Assembly: GCA_043721435.1 (NCBI GenBank)
Contig: JAYSQR010000068.1
Coordinates: 1-57,428, forward strand
Length of the DNA stretch: 57,428 nt
Direction: 5' to 3'
Origin: VFJL01 sp043721435
GTDB taxonomy: Bacteria; Pseudomonadota; Gammaproteobacteria; Burkholderiales; Nitrosomonadaceae
How positions within the stretch are numbered: position 1 is the stretch's first letter; every line of letters begins with the position of its first letter. This document shows positions 17,222 to 26,351 of this stretch, piece after piece. The notes under the pieces are model-generated. The model did not search any database. It saw only the letters and a list, made by a program, of their open reading frames with translations, and was not told the origin of the DNA. The translations under genes and the position numbers were made by a program.

Positions 17222-18496
17222 CTAATTTTCGTACACGATGCTGCCGTCGACCAGAGTATATTTTACCCTGCCCTGTAGTTCCATGCCCAGGAACGGTGTA
17301 TTTTTCCCCTGGCTTTTAAGCGCAGATGCTTCCACTTTCCAATATTGATCGGGATCGAAAATGCACAGGTCGGCAGCGGTACCGGCGGATAGACGACCGG
17401 CATCCACGCCAAGTATTCTGGCGGGTTCCACGGTAATTTTGGCCAGCGCTGCGGACAGCGGTATTTTCATTTCCAGCGCCCACTTTAAAGTAAGCGGCAG
17501 CAGCAATTCCAGACCAGTGGCGCCGACCTCAGCTTCACCGAAAGGCAACAGCTTGGCATCTTCGTCCACCGGCGCGTGGTCGGAACAGACCGCGTCTATG
17601 GTACCGTCCATCAGACCGGCGCGTAGCGCGTCACGGTCACTCAATCCGCGCAGCGGCGGCACAAGATGACAATTGGAATCGAAAAAGCCAATGTCCATTT
17701 CGGAGAGATGCAGGTGATTGATCGCTACATCGCAGGTGATGGACAGACCTTGCTGCCTGGCCGCGCGTACCATGGCGACGCCTTCCGCGCTGGACAGCCG
17801 GCACAAATGTATTCTGGCGCCGGTTTCTCTTGCCAGCAAAACGATATTCGACAAAGCGATAGTTTCCGCGCATACGGGAATTGCCGGTAGACCCAATCGG
17901 GTCGCCACTTCACCATCATGAGCTACACCGTTATTGGCGAGGCTCACATCCTGAGGGCGCAGCCACACGCCAAAGCCGAAGGTGGCGGCATACTGCATCG
18001 CCTGCATCATTACCAGCGTGTCAGTGAGGGGTGCATCGGATTGACCGAAAGCAACGCAGCCTGCATCGCGCAATTCGGCCATTTCGGTTAAGCGCTCACC
18101 CTTCAGGCCTTGAGTAAGTGCACCGATGGGATAGACGCGGGCCTGGTTGAGGCTCCGGGCGCGGTGCTTGAGCATTTCCACCAACCCCGGTTCGTCCAGC
18201 GGCGGATCGGTATCAGGCGGGCATGCCAGGCTGGTGACGCCACCCGCCACCGCCGCATCCATTTCCGATTCGAGCGTGGCCTTGTATTCAAAACCCGGTT
18301 CACGCAGTCGTGCCGACAGATCCACTAGGCCGGGACATACCACCAGCCCTTTCGCGTCTATCACGCGATTGGCCTGGAAGCTGTTTGGTACGGCGCCGGT
18401 TGCAACGATTTTCCCGGCAGCGATGAACACGTCCATGACAGCATCAATCCCGTTCTTGGGATCAATCAGGTGTCCGTTTTTAATCTGGATTTTCAT
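17222..18496 (-). CDS. pyrX: non-catalytic dihydroorotase-like protein PyrX
   Basis: A 424-residue amidohydrolase-fold protein. Active dihydroorotases read DxHxHxREPG near residue 60; here it is DLSARLREPG, so the HxH metal ligands are gone. The later histidines are also altered (HLCRLSS, INHLHLSE and SDHAPV where active enzymes have HAPH). It follows pyrB by 8 bp. In pseudomonads the inactive PyrC' protein is a structural partner of aspartate transcarbamoylase; the same role is inferred here. A true PyrC must be elsewhere on the chromosome. Confidence 0.9.
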   Translation of the reverse strand: MKIQIKNGHLIDPKNGIDAVMDVFIAAGKIVATGAVPNSFQANRVIDAKGLVVCPGLVDLSARLREPGFEYKATLESEMDAAVAGGVTSLACPPDTDPPLDEPGLVEMLKHRARSLNQARVYPIGALTQGLKGERLTEMAELRDAGCVAFGQSDAPLTDTLVMMQAMQYAATFGFGVWLRPQDVSLANNGVAHDGEVATRLGLPAIPVCAETIALSNIVLLARETGARIHLCRLSSAEGVAMVRAARQQGLSITCDVAINHLHLSEMDIGFFDSNCHLVPPLRGLSDRDALRAGLMDGTIDAVCSDHAPVDEDAKLLPFGEAEVGATGLELLLPLTLKWALEMKIPLSAALAKITVEPARILGVDAGRLSAGTAADLCIFDPDQYWKVEASALKSQGKNTPFLGMELQGRVKYTLVDGSIVYEN

Positions 18497-18504
18497 ATGA
18501 CTCT

Positions 18505-19455
18505 TCAGTTTCCCGCCAGAATCGACATTACCGCCATCCGTACCGCGATGCCGAATGTCACTTGCGGCAATATCACCGACTGTTTGCCATCGGCTACGGC
18601 GGAATCAATTTCAATGCCGCGATTCATCGGCCCGGGGTGCAGCACAATGGCATCGTGCCTGGCAAGCGCCAGTTTTTCCTGCGTCAGTCCGTAATACTTG
18701 AAATACTCCTCGGAACTGGGAAGGCTTGCACCCAGCATGCGTTCATTTTGCAAACGCAGCATCAGCAGCACATCGACGTCTTTCAATCCCTGCGCCATGT
18801 CATGGTAGACATGCACACCCAGGCGCTCGACCTTGGTAGGCAGCAGGGTTTTAGGTGCGATGACCCGCACCTCCGGCACACCCAATGTAGTCAGCGCGTG
18901 TATCTGCGAACGCGCCACCCGTGAGTGCAGGATATCGCCGACGATGGCCACGCGCAGATTATGGAAATCGCGTTTGTAGTGGCGGATGGTGAACATATCG
19001 AGCAATGCCTGGGTGGGGTGCGCGTGACGTCCATCGCCGGCGTTGATAACGTGAATCTCGGGCCGTACATGGCGCGCGATCAAATGCGCTGCGCCACTTT
19101 GCGAGTGCCGTACGATAAACATGTCGGCATGCATGGCCGAGAGATTGTCTACCGTGTCCAGCAGCGTTTCCCCTTTGGATTGGGAGGAAACCGCGATGTT
19201 GAGATTGACCACATCCGCTGACAGGCGTTTGGCGGCGATTTCGAAGGTGGTGCGGGTGCGGGTGCTGGGTTCAAAGAACAGGTTGAATATGGACTTGCCG
19301 CGCAGCAGTGGAACTTTCTTGATGTCACGTTCGGTGACGCCGACAAAGGACTCCGCAGTGTCGAGTATGTTCAGCAGAATGGAAGCAGGTAGCCCCTCGG
19401 TGGTGAGAAGATGTTGCAGTTCGCCGTGTTTATTTAGCTGCGGATTATTATTCAT
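18505..19455 (-). CDS. pyrB: aspartate carbamoyltransferase catalytic subunit
   Basis: Makes N-carbamoyl-L-aspartate from carbamoyl phosphate and aspartate, the committed step of UMP synthesis. The 316-residue protein carries the carbamoyl-phosphate motif STRTRTTFE, the 80s loop SKGE and the aspartate-binding HPGPMNRG. Its start overlaps the end of pyrR by 4 bp and the inactive dihydroorotase follows 8 bp later, so pyrR-pyrB-pyrX are co-transcribed. There is no pyrI regulatory subunit, in line with the pseudomonad-type PyrB/PyrX dodecamer. Confidence 0.97.
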   Translation of the reverse strand: MNNNPQLNKHGELQHLLTTEGLPASILLNILDTAESFVGVTERDIKKVPLLRGKSIFNLFFEPSTRTRTTFEIAAKRLSADVVNLNIAVSSQSKGETLLDTVDNLSAMHADMFIVRHSQSGAAHLIARHVRPEIHVINAGDGRHAHPTQALLDMFTIRHYKRDFHNLRVAIVGDILHSRVARSQIHALTTLGVPEVRVIAPKTLLPTKVERLGVHVYHDMAQGLKDVDVLLMLRLQNERMLGASLPSSEEYFKYYGLTQEKLALARHDAIVLHPGPMNRGIEIDSAVADGKQSVILPQVTFGIAVRMAVMSILAGN

Positions 19456-19970
19456 TGTCCCGGAGGGCTTTTGTCATATAGGCTCAGGCTCAATTTTCCA
19501 TCATTGCTCCGTTCTAGCGCCAGCATTTTATGCTCCGGCAGGGCAAGCATCCCACCAACATACTGGGCGGCGATAGGCATCTCTCTGCCGCCCCGGTCTA
19601 CCAATGCGGCAAGACGGATGCTGGCCGGGCGACCGTAATCGAACAGCTCGTTGATGGCGGCGCGGATGGTGCGCCCAGTGTAGAGTACGTCGTCCACCAG
19701 GATGATGTGGCTGCCTTCCACCTCGAACGGGATGTCCGAAGGTTTGACCTGGGGGTGCAGACCGATTTGACCAAAATCGTCGCGATAGAATGAAACATCC
19801 AGGGTACCCAACGGGAGCGTAAGCCCCAGATCCCGGTGCAGTCGCTCTGCCAGCCATACGCCGCCGGTATAAATGCCCACCAAGGCGGTGTTGCCGGAAA
19901 CCTCAGGCCGTATTTTCCCGGTCAGGTCGGCAAGCAATTGTTCTGCGTCAGGCAGGTGCATAATGTCCAT
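19452..19970 (-). CDS. pyrR: PyrR: uracil phosphoribosyltransferase / pyr operon regulator
   Basis: A 172-residue PRTase-fold protein with the PRPP loop VDDVLYTGRT. In Gram-positives PyrR binds pyr mRNA in response to UMP and attenuates transcription; in proteobacteria its regulatory role is less clear. ATG 19968-19970 is chosen, overlapping the 3' end of ruvX by 23 bp; the open frame to 20090 is only the shadow over ruvX. I see no obvious PyrR-type attenuator in the overlap regions, where genes abut or overlap throughout. Confidence 0.93.
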   Translation of the reverse strand: MDIMHLPDAEQLLADLTGKIRPEVSGNTALVGIYTGGVWLAERLHRDLGLTLPLGTLDVSFYRDDFGQIGLHPQVKPSDIPFEVEGSHIILVDDVLYTGRTIRAAINELFDYGRPASIRLAALVDRGGREMPIAAQYVGGMLALPEHKMLALERSNDGKLSLSLYDKSPPGQ

Positions 19971-20421
19971 CGAAATAAGATTGCAAGATCTGCTGCGCTG
20001 CCACCTGATCCAGCAGCGGTTTCTGTTTCTTCCCTTTGACGCCCGCTTCCCGCAGCGCTGTGCTGGCAGTAATGGAAGTATAACGCTCATCTACCAGCGC
20101 AGTCTTGATGTTGAAGCGACCTTCCAGGCGGCGTGCGAAACGTCGGCTCAGCCGGGTCAGTTCGTGCTCGGTACCATCGGCATGCGTGGGCAACCCCACT
20201 ACCAGTAGCACCGGCTGCCATTCTTCGATCAGTTTGGCGATGCTGTCAAAACGCCGCTCGGTAAGCACATCGCTCACTGTGGCAAGAGGATGCGCCAAAC
20301 CCAACTGCCGATCGCCCACCGCTACACCGATGTGTTTTTCGCCGAAGTCGAAAGCCATCACCGTCCCCATGGAAGTGTGACTGGTCTCAAGTGCCAAGTG
20401 TTGATTTGCCTGATTCTGCAT
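19948..20421 (-). CDS. ruvX: putative pre-16S rRNA nuclease RuvX/YqgF
   Basis: RNase H-fold nuclease that finishes 16S rRNA 5' maturation in E. coli. A block MAFDFGEKHIGVAVGD near residue 23 supplies the first acidic residue; LVVGLP and DERYTS follow. The annotated start gives 157 residues; an internal ATG at 20370 would give about 140, the usual family length, so the first 17 residues may not be translated. It sits between yqgE and pyrR, an order conserved in beta- and gammaproteobacteria. Confidence 0.94.
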   Translation of the reverse strand: MQNQANQHLALETSHTSMGTVMAFDFGEKHIGVAVGDRQLGLAHPLATVSDVLTERRFDSIAKLIEEWQPVLLVVGLPTHADGTEHELTRLSRRFARRLEGRFNIKTALVDERYTSITASTALREAGVKGKKQKPLLDQVAAQQILQSYFDGHYAPA

Positions 20422-20451
20422 GAAATGGCCGATTAACGCCGAACAATGTTC

Positions 20452-21012
20452 TCAAGAATGCCCTACCTCATCTGACAGACTGGAGAAATCAATTCCCAGC
20501 AATTGCATCGCCGCAGCCAGTCGTTGTTCGGATGGCAGCTCGAACATGATGCTGGGTGATGCGGGCACGGTGAGCCACGCATTCTGGGTCAGTTCATGCT
20601 CAAGTTGGCCGGGCGCCCACCCCGAGCAGCCCAACGTTACCAGCGCCTGTCTGGGGCCTTTTCCGCATGCAATCGCCTGCAGGATGTCGAGTGAGGTAGT
20701 GAGGCCCACTTCCTGATTTACCGTCATGGTGGATTGCCAGCCATCTGCCGGTTGATGCAGCACGAAGCCGCGATCCAGTTGCACCGGTCCGCCAAACAAT
20801 ACCGGTAATCCTTTAAGAGACAGGTTGGTAATAGGAATGCCAAGCTGATCAAACATATCCTCCAGCATCAGCTCAGTGGGCCGGTTGACCACCAGGCCCA
20901 GCGCACCCTGTTCGTTGTGTTCGCAGATATAGGTGAGAGTTTTGGAAAATGAAGGGTCTGCCATGGCCGGCATGGCGATCAGAAAATGGTGGGTCAGATT
21001 GACGCTTTGCAT
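20452..21012 (-). CDS. algH: YqgE/AlgH family protein (UPF0301)
   Basis: A 186-residue protein of the DUF179 family, with the hallmark HHFLIAMPAM, YICEHNEQGALGLVVNRP, and VLFGGPVQLDRGFVLH. The molecular function is not settled; it was named for an effect on alginate in Pseudomonas. ATG 21010-21012 (MQSVNLTHHFL) gives the length of E. coli YqgE; the frame remains open to a TTG at 21072. It is the first gene of the yqgE-ruvX-pyrR-pyrB-pyrX run. The bases between 21013 and the terminator at 21321 hold no gene and presumably the operon promoter. Confidence 0.93.
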   Translation of the reverse strand: MQSVNLTHHFLIAMPAMADPSFSKTLTYICEHNEQGALGLVVNRPTELMLEDMFDQLGIPITNLSLKGLPVLFGGPVQLDRGFVLHQPADGWQSTMTVNQEVGLTTSLDILQAIACGKGPRQALVTLGCSGWAPGQLEHELTQNAWLTVPASPSIMFELPSEQRLAAAMQLLGIDFSSLSDEVGHS

Positions 21013-21320
21013 GGATGAGTTAACTGCATGTTTGCCATTGTAAACCGGTTGCCGTTTCTCCACAATTTTCAAGAAGGGTATAACTATTTAGATCTAATGG
21101 CAGACCATGGATAGCCGTACCAGGCGACTGGCAAACCATGAATCATGCGGCATCACGCCGCAGTCCCTCTGAGTTATTCAGGCAATCGGAGCATCCACAA
21201 ACACTGCCGCATCTTGCAGGCTATGCCCTGCCCTGCCAAGCCTTTTCATTGTAGAACGAATTGTTTCAATTATCGTGCAGGTAGTTGGAATCGAGATGTT
21301 GCTGATAAAATTTGGCGCAA

Positions 21321-21353
21321 ACAAAAACCCCCGGGGTTGAGCCGGGGGTTTGC
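21321..21353 (-). terminator. terminator of the comEA-like gene
   Basis: Nine-base arms AACCCCCGG (21326-21334) and CCGGGGGTT (21342-21350). The A-run at 21323-21327 becomes a U tract for minus-strand transcripts coming from the helix-hairpin-helix gene at 21436. Confidence 0.85.
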
Positions 21354-21435
21354 TGGGTGATATTTTCCAGTGAGATTTCCACATGCCGGGTTTTCTCACC
21401 CTTCTGCTCGTGGCCGCCTCTACAGCTGTCTTCTC

Positions 21436-21741
21436 TTACTTGGCGGCGGACGGGGCTACCGTCTTCAGTACGGTGGGACCGGTGACTGTGATATCCCGGC
21501 GGAGTTGATCCATATTCACGCTCTGGTTGTTGATACCATCAACCCTCTCGATGTCGTCGACCCTTTTGAACGCGCCGGCCTTGGTGCGATAGTCAATGAT
21601 CGCTTTGGCTTTGGTGGAAGTGATGCCTGAATTTTTCAGAGTTTCAAGCTCAGCCTGAGTGGCGGTGTTGATGTTGACATACGCGTAGGCGCTGCCGGTA
21701 AATGCAAACAGTGTGGCAATGATTATGAACAAATTTTTCAT
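21436..21741 (-). CDS. ComEA-like helix-hairpin-helix DNA-binding protein
   Basis: A 101-residue exported protein: signal peptide with AYA-Y cleavage site, then one ComEA-type double HhH module (VNINTATQAELETLKNSGI, then KAGAFKRVDDIERVDGI). Such proteins bind incoming double-stranded DNA in the periplasm during natural transformation. Small stand-alone copies are frequent in betaproteobacteria, and a competence role here is inferred. It has its own terminator at 21321-21353 and lies about 95 bp after the outer-membrane protein gene. Confidence 0.9.
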   Translation of the reverse strand: MKNLFIIIATLFAFTGSAYAYVNINTATQAELETLKNSGITSTKAKAIIDYRTKAGAFKRVDDIERVDGINNQSVNMDQLRRDITVTGPTVLKTVAPSAAK

Positions 21742-21916
21742 GGTTTCTCCCTTAGATTAAAAATGGATAACTGGATCACAATAACACAGAATTCCCTTCC
21801 CGCTACAAGTCTATAAAAATACGCCGGGTTGTCAGAATCGGCAGCCGAGATTGATGGCCAGCGGGTTTATTTCGACAGCCTGGTTCCCCTCGCCTTTTGT
21901 CCGCATCCGGATCGCT

Positions 21917-22825
21917 TTAGAAGCCGATCCCGAGGTAACCGCCGGCAGTCACGCCGTCGATTCTGATGTTGTCGTTCCTGCCACTGGTCAGGTGATAACG
22001 CGCATCAAGGCCGACAAAGAAGCTTTTCCAGATTCTGTAATCGACACCGGCACCAAACATGACTCCCGGAATCAATACCGTAATGGATTCAGACGGCGGG
22101 CTGATCACATGGATACCGAGGCCTGCAGGGATAATCCAGGGTCTGAGCCGGCTACCCTCGAAAAATTTGATTTTCGGCGCTGCGGTCAAAGTAAGCTGGC
22201 TGACATTTACGCCGGCACCCGCAGGGGGAAGCCCGTTGGCTCGTACGTTGGAGCCGAATTCCTTGTACTCGAACATCAATTCAGACGCGACGCTGGTCCT
22301 CGGCGCCAAGCCCCAGGCGTCTTTGGTCAGGTTCCAGTCAAAGCCCGCGCCGATATACCACGCATCTTTATCGGCCACCCCTCCGGCGCCACCAGCACCA
22401 CCACTATTTATGGATACGCCGTTGCGCGGATCATTGGCATGCGCGAAGCCACCGCGGAAGAACAGCATGTGGCTCTTGCGATCCAGGCGTTTGTCCATAA
22501 TATCCGTCATTTCTATAGCATGCTCCGCTTTTTCTTGGGCTGTTCTCGTATATTCTTTAGCGTGCGACGCCTTTTCTTCGATCTGTATCGTTTTTTCTTC
22601 GATCGCCATAACTTTCTGCGCTTCCCGCGCAGATTCGGATTTCACCTGGTTCAGTTCGTTCCGGAGAGCTTGCAACTGACTTTCCATTTGTTTGAGCGCC
22701 CGTTCCAGAGCCTGGGTTCTTGCGTCCTGAGCAGAAGCCGGCGGCGCAACCGTCGCCATGACAATGACGAGTGAACCGACAGCCACGCGGACGGCCAGCC
22801 GTGTTTTATCAAGAAAATGTTTCAT
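21917..22825 (-). CDS. outer-membrane beta-barrel-like protein with N-terminal coiled coil
   Basis: A 302-residue exported protein: signal peptide ending ASA-Q, a periplasmic heptad-rich coiled coil (about residues 35-110), a short glycine-rich linker, then a C-terminal part of alternating strands closing with GGYLGIGF, an aromatic-terminated strand typical of outer-membrane barrels. The coiled-coil-plus-barrel plan recalls peptidoglycan-tethered porins, but I do not recognise the family. GGAG lies 9 bases before ATG 22825, inside the preceding tiny frame, whose TAA abuts this ATG (coupling). Confidence 0.75.
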   Translation of the reverse strand: MKHFLDKTRLAVRVAVGSLVIVMATVAPPASAQDARTQALERALKQMESQLQALRNELNQVKSESAREAQKVMAIEEKTIQIEEKASHAKEYTRTAQEKAEHAIEMTDIMDKRLDRKSHMLFFRGGFAHANDPRNGVSINSGGAGGAGGVADKDAWYIGAGFDWNLTKDAWGLAPRTSVASELMFEYKEFGSNVRANGLPPAGAGVNVSQLTLTAAPKIKFFEGSRLRPWIIPAGLGIHVISPPSESITVLIPGVMFGAGVDYRIWKSFFVGLDARYHLTSGRNDNIRIDGVTAGGYLGIGF

Positions 22826-22939
22826 TTAGCTTTTCTCCTTACTATCGAACTTTGTTTTATCGGGCACTGTTTCAGCCATGGCAGCGGCGGGAAGCAGCAG
22901 GGAAATTCAAAACAAGACAACGAATTGCAGTTTTTTCAT
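22826..22939 (-). pseudogene. tiny signal-peptide gene interrupted by one in-frame UGA
   Basis: ATG 22937-22939 opens a frame that begins MKKLQFVVLF, hits TGA at 22907-22909, and continues in the same frame as ISLLLPAAAMAETVPDKTKF to a TAA that touches the start of the outer-membrane protein gene. Without the UGA it encodes a textbook signal peptide (AMA-E site) and a mature tail of about 15 residues. It may be a decayed small secreted peptide or a leader that couples translation. The rest of the gap to 23203 shows nothing I can name. Confidence 0.4.
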
Positions 22940-23203
22940 GATATGTCGACCTTTCGACGGACTACCAAAAGAGATAACGAGACATCTGTATCTCAATATG
23001 GATGATATTACGCGTGGCAAGAAATAAATGTCAACGATTTTTTGGAGAATTGGCGCGGAGCTATCCTGCCGGTTGGCAGACAGGGATAGAACTAGGTGAT
23101 TATCCCCCGGAAGGAGAAAAACCAGGGGGGAAGCCAGACGGCTTGGTGCGTTGCCGGATTTGCCGGCGGTATAAACCGGGATTATAATCGGCGCGACGCG
23201 GCC

Positions 23204-24157
23204 TTATCGCGTAGCGTCCGTGTTGACTGCCGGGTTATGCTGCTCCGTGCCGTATTTGGCAGGCGTCTCAAGCAACATGTATTGGGTTTGGTTTTCCTTG
23301 CGGCGTTCTGTAGAAATTGCAATGAAGTTTGTGACCAACGCTTCAATAACGGGATTTCTATTTTCTTCTTTACCACCAACGTGATAAAAGTGTTCTCGTG
23401 TAAGAACACTATGCTCTGACCAAAGGCTTTTCACATATTCATTTTCGCGGTAATCATTGTGATGCCATGTTGACAAAATGAATCTTCCGCTGAAACTGGA
23501 GAGCTTATTAAATAGTTCCCGTTCGTGAGCATCACCCTATCCATTGTAGTAATCAACATGCCTATCAATGTATGGCGGGTCACAGTAAATAATGTCGGTT
23601 GAGGATGCTTCTTCAATTGTCTTGTTAAAGTCTTGGCATTTGAAGGTGAATTCTTTCGTCTTAATGAGTTTGCTCGCCCAGCTAACTTGGTTGGTAATCT
23701 TCGTTATGTAGGCCTGCGCAAATCGCTGTGGCTTTCTACAAAACGGGATATTGAAGCCGCCCTTTCGATTGAATCGAATCATGCCATTAAAGCCGGCACG
23801 ATTAACGAATAAGAAATCGAGTGGTGAGTGTTCTGAATTAAATCGGTCTCTCACGAAGTAATAGTGATCTTCGCCCTTGGACAACAGCATTCCCCCTTCG
23901 CGGATCAGATACTCTCTGACCACTTCGGGCGTTATTACACCAGATGCTATGCCGGAGTAGAAGTTAACAAGGTGGGGGTTTGTATCGCACAAAATGGCGC
24001 GCCGTGGCGCAACATTAAAGGCCACGGCCCTAGTACCCATGAATGGTTCAATCCACGTGCCATTGAAGTCGCTCGGAACTATGCTCTGTATCCACGGCAC
24101 AAGCTTGGTTTTTATGCCTTGCGACTTAATCGGTGGTACACCAACTTTCGTGATCAT
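23204..24157 (-). pseudogene. D12-class DNA adenine methylase of an EcoRV-like R-M system, amber-interrupted
   Basis: N6-adenine methyltransferase frame of 317 codons. Motif I is EPFMGT (residues 37-42) and motif IV is DPPY (193-196). Codon 207 is TAG (23537-23539), and the same frame runs on without a break as GDAHERELFNKLSSF to a TAA at 23204. The interrupted position falls where related enzymes often have tryptophan (YNGW), so TGG to TAG is the simplest lesion. The first 206 residues alone lack the C-terminal third of the fold, so activity is unlikely unless the amber is read through. Its ATG overlaps the endonuclease stop by 4 bp. Confidence 0.85.
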
Positions 24158-24893
24158 GCTTTGCCATTCTTCTTATCTACAACCAAAGAAGCGTCGCCAT
24201 TCTTGTGCTCAACGAATTCACGAAGAGTAGAAATCCTTTTCGTACCGCCTTTTCCGTCTTGGACGGTGATTTTCTTGTAATTCATCCAGTATTCATCAAA
24301 CCAGTGCTCACCAAGCTTTGAGAACATGCCTTTACCGCTGATTATGTCGGCTATGTTTTTGATACTGCCGATGTTGGCTGTGTTGCCACTTCCTCCTTTG
24401 TCACTTGCAATTTTCCACTTTTCAGTAACAAAAAAGTGGAAATTTCTTGCTACGGAAGCAATGGAATGCAGTTCATCAATGCCGTGGGCTTTTGTTTCAT
24501 CAATGGTTGCTCCGTCCGTCCTGTCGTAAATGATTCCAAGACAGAAATGCCCTGAATATGAACCGTAGGGGAACTGAATGTTTTTGGTGCTGGTTCTATT
24601 CTCAAAATACTCTCCATGTGAACCAAGCGTAAAGCCATTGCATAAATGCGGCTTCTTGGGATTTCTGTATGTGGTCTTGAAGTCAACGGCGAATCTTACG
24701 GACTCGTCACTGGCTTTGACAAACGATATATCAGGATAGTAATTCTGATGATCAGCAAGAACGACCTTGTATTTGTTGGCTTGTGCAAACGCAAGGATTT
24801 TCGGGAAGAGGTGAATTTCAAGAATCTTCGACACAATCTTGGTATCCGATGAGATCGTGTAAACTTTCTTGAAAATTTCTCTTTTTCGGTCAT
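24154..24893 (-). pseudogene. EcoRV-family type II restriction endonuclease, frameshifted near the N-terminus
   Basis: Clear relative of EcoRV: NYYPDISF, then FAVDFKTTYRN (PD...DxK active site), STKNIQFPYGSY, and GSGNTANIGSI match EcoRV blocks in order. The acid-to-acid spacing (16) and DxK equal EcoRV D74, D90, K92. The frame giving these blocks starts only at GTG 24834, but upstream in the same frame ISSDTKI still aligns with EcoRV, with no start codon. The ATG at 24893 (MTEKEK) is in another frame; one missing base in the A/T runs at about 24860-24890 explains this. Restored, the protein is 246 residues; EcoRV has 245. Confidence 0.85.
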
Positions 24894-24995
24894 CTGATTG
24901 CCGCTCTGAATATGGTCAATTGGATATGTGGCAGACTATCGCACATGTCAGGAACTGGTGGGGTTGCTTGTTAGGTACAATCTGAGAATCTGAGA

Positions 24996-25466
24996 TTATG
25001 TGCGCAGCTTCAGCTCACTAAAGGCGGCTGCGGGTAAGTCAGTCAGTTGATATTTGCCGCTCATTACTGCGGCAGCGAGAATATCCAGGGTCTGATCTTT
25101 TAGCAGCCTTACGATCTCCTGCTTGATTGGAGACCACTTTGCATGCATCGGGCAGGGTACTTTGTCACTGCAAATCTTGAGTCCCAGTACACAATCCTCA
25201 GTAAATCCCGGACCTTCGGTAATGAGGACGACCTGCATCAAGGTGATTTTTTCGCCCTCTTCCCGCAGGCAGAAGCCACCTTGCTTGCCGCGGTAAGAGT
25301 AAAGCAGGTTGCCTCTGCACAGGTTCTGTAGCACCTTGGCGAGATAGGTGGGCGGCGCCCCCAAATTCTCGGCAATGGTACGATTCAACACCGACACGCC
25401 GCGCGGCTGCGTGGCCATGTAAATGAGCGCCTGAATAGCGTACTGGGTGGTGCGGGATAGAATCAT
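24996..25466 (-). CDS. Rrf2 family Fe-S transcriptional regulator
   Basis: A 156-residue winged-helix regulator. The N-terminal MILSRTTQYAIQALIYMA is the Rrf2 hallmark, followed by the wing at YRGKQGGF. Three cysteines (C-x7-C-x5-C around EDCVLGLKICSDKVPC) match the 2Fe-2S/4Fe-4S ligand loop of IscR/NsrR-type members, so it probably senses iron-sulfur, oxygen or nitric oxide status. It is divergent from aat across 186 bp and is not part of an isc operon, so its targets are unknown. Confidence 0.9.
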   Translation of the reverse strand: MILSRTTQYAIQALIYMATQPRGVSVLNRTIAENLGAPPTYLAKVLQNLCRGNLLYSYRGKQGGFCLREEGEKITLMQVVLITEGPGFTEDCVLGLKICSDKVPCPMHAKWSPIKQEIVRLLKDQTLDILAAAVMSGKYQLTDLPAAAFSELKLRT

Positions 25467-25652
25467 CGGAGTTCTCTATTTTTGTGAGCCTTCAATCACC
25501 TGCGGAAAAACGACATCGCCGAGCTACAAAGGATGTGTTTATCTTAATATCAAATCAGTATATTGTAAAATTGTAAGTGAAGGGATTGTTCTTCTTTCCC
25601 TTCACGCCAAGTATGACGGGCATTTGATCAACGACTGTTTAATTCTTGCTAA

Positions 25653-26351
25653 ATGATTCCGTGGTTAGTTCCTCACATGCCTTTCCCGCCGCTGGAAGCT
25701 GCACTTGCCAAGCCCAACGGCCTGCTTGCCGCCGGTGGCGACCTTACGCCGCAACGTTTGATTGAGGCTTATCGCTGCGGAATTTTCCCCTGGTTCAACG
25801 CCGGGGAGCCTATTCTCTGGTGGAGCCCTGATCCGCGCATGGTGCTGTTACCCGGCGAGCTTAGAATTTCTCGCTCGCTGAATAAAGCTCTCAACAAGGG
25901 TAATTACGAAATCCGTGTGGATAGCGCCTTCAGTCAGGTCATGCAGGCTTGCGCCGCGCCGCGCAAGGGACAGGCAGGGACCTGGATACATCCCGAGATG
26001 ATTTCGGCCTACGCTACGCTGCATGAAATCGGGCTGGCCCATTCAGTTGAAACCTGGGTGGACAGCGAGCTGGTGGGGGGGCTATACGGTATCAGTCAGG
26101 GAAAAATGTTTTTTGGTGAATCCATGTTTTCCCATATTCCTGATGCTTCCAAAATCGCATTCGTGCATTTGGTGCGACAGTTGCAGCGCTGGGATTTTGG
26201 CATGATCGATTGCCAGATGAAAACCGCTCATCTCGCATCCTTTGGTGCGCGCGAAATTCCTCGCACAGAGTTTAGTCAAAGATTAAAAGAATTGATAAAC
26301 TACCCTGAACGAATTGAGAAATGGCGGTTTGATCATGAGTCGGCTGAATGA
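25653..26351 (+). CDS. aat: leucyl/phenylalanyl-tRNA--protein transferase
   Basis: Adds Leu or Phe from aminoacyl-tRNA to proteins with N-terminal Arg or Lys, marking them for ClpS/ClpAP. The 232-residue protein has GLLAAGGDL, the YRCGIFPWF block, WWSPDPR and the GGLYG-x-GxMFFGESMFS core. It overlaps the second N-end-rule transferase gene by 17 bp, a conserved aat-bpt operon. Confidence 0.97.
   Translation: MIPWLVPHMPFPPLEAALAKPNGLLAAGGDLTPQRLIEAYRCGIFPWFNAGEPILWWSPDPRMVLLPGELRISRSLNKALNKGNYEIRVDSAFSQVMQACAAPRKGQAGTWIHPEMISAYATLHEIGLAHSVETWVDSELVGGLYGISQGKMFFGESMFSHIPDASKIAFVHLVRQLQRWDFGMIDCQMKTAHLASFGAREIPRTEFSQRLKELINYPERIEKWRFDHESAE

Noticed and set aside
24696..24893. Separate small gene starting at ATG 24893
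   Set aside because: Its frame is meaningless after about ten codons; it is the displaced start of the EcoRV-like nuclease.
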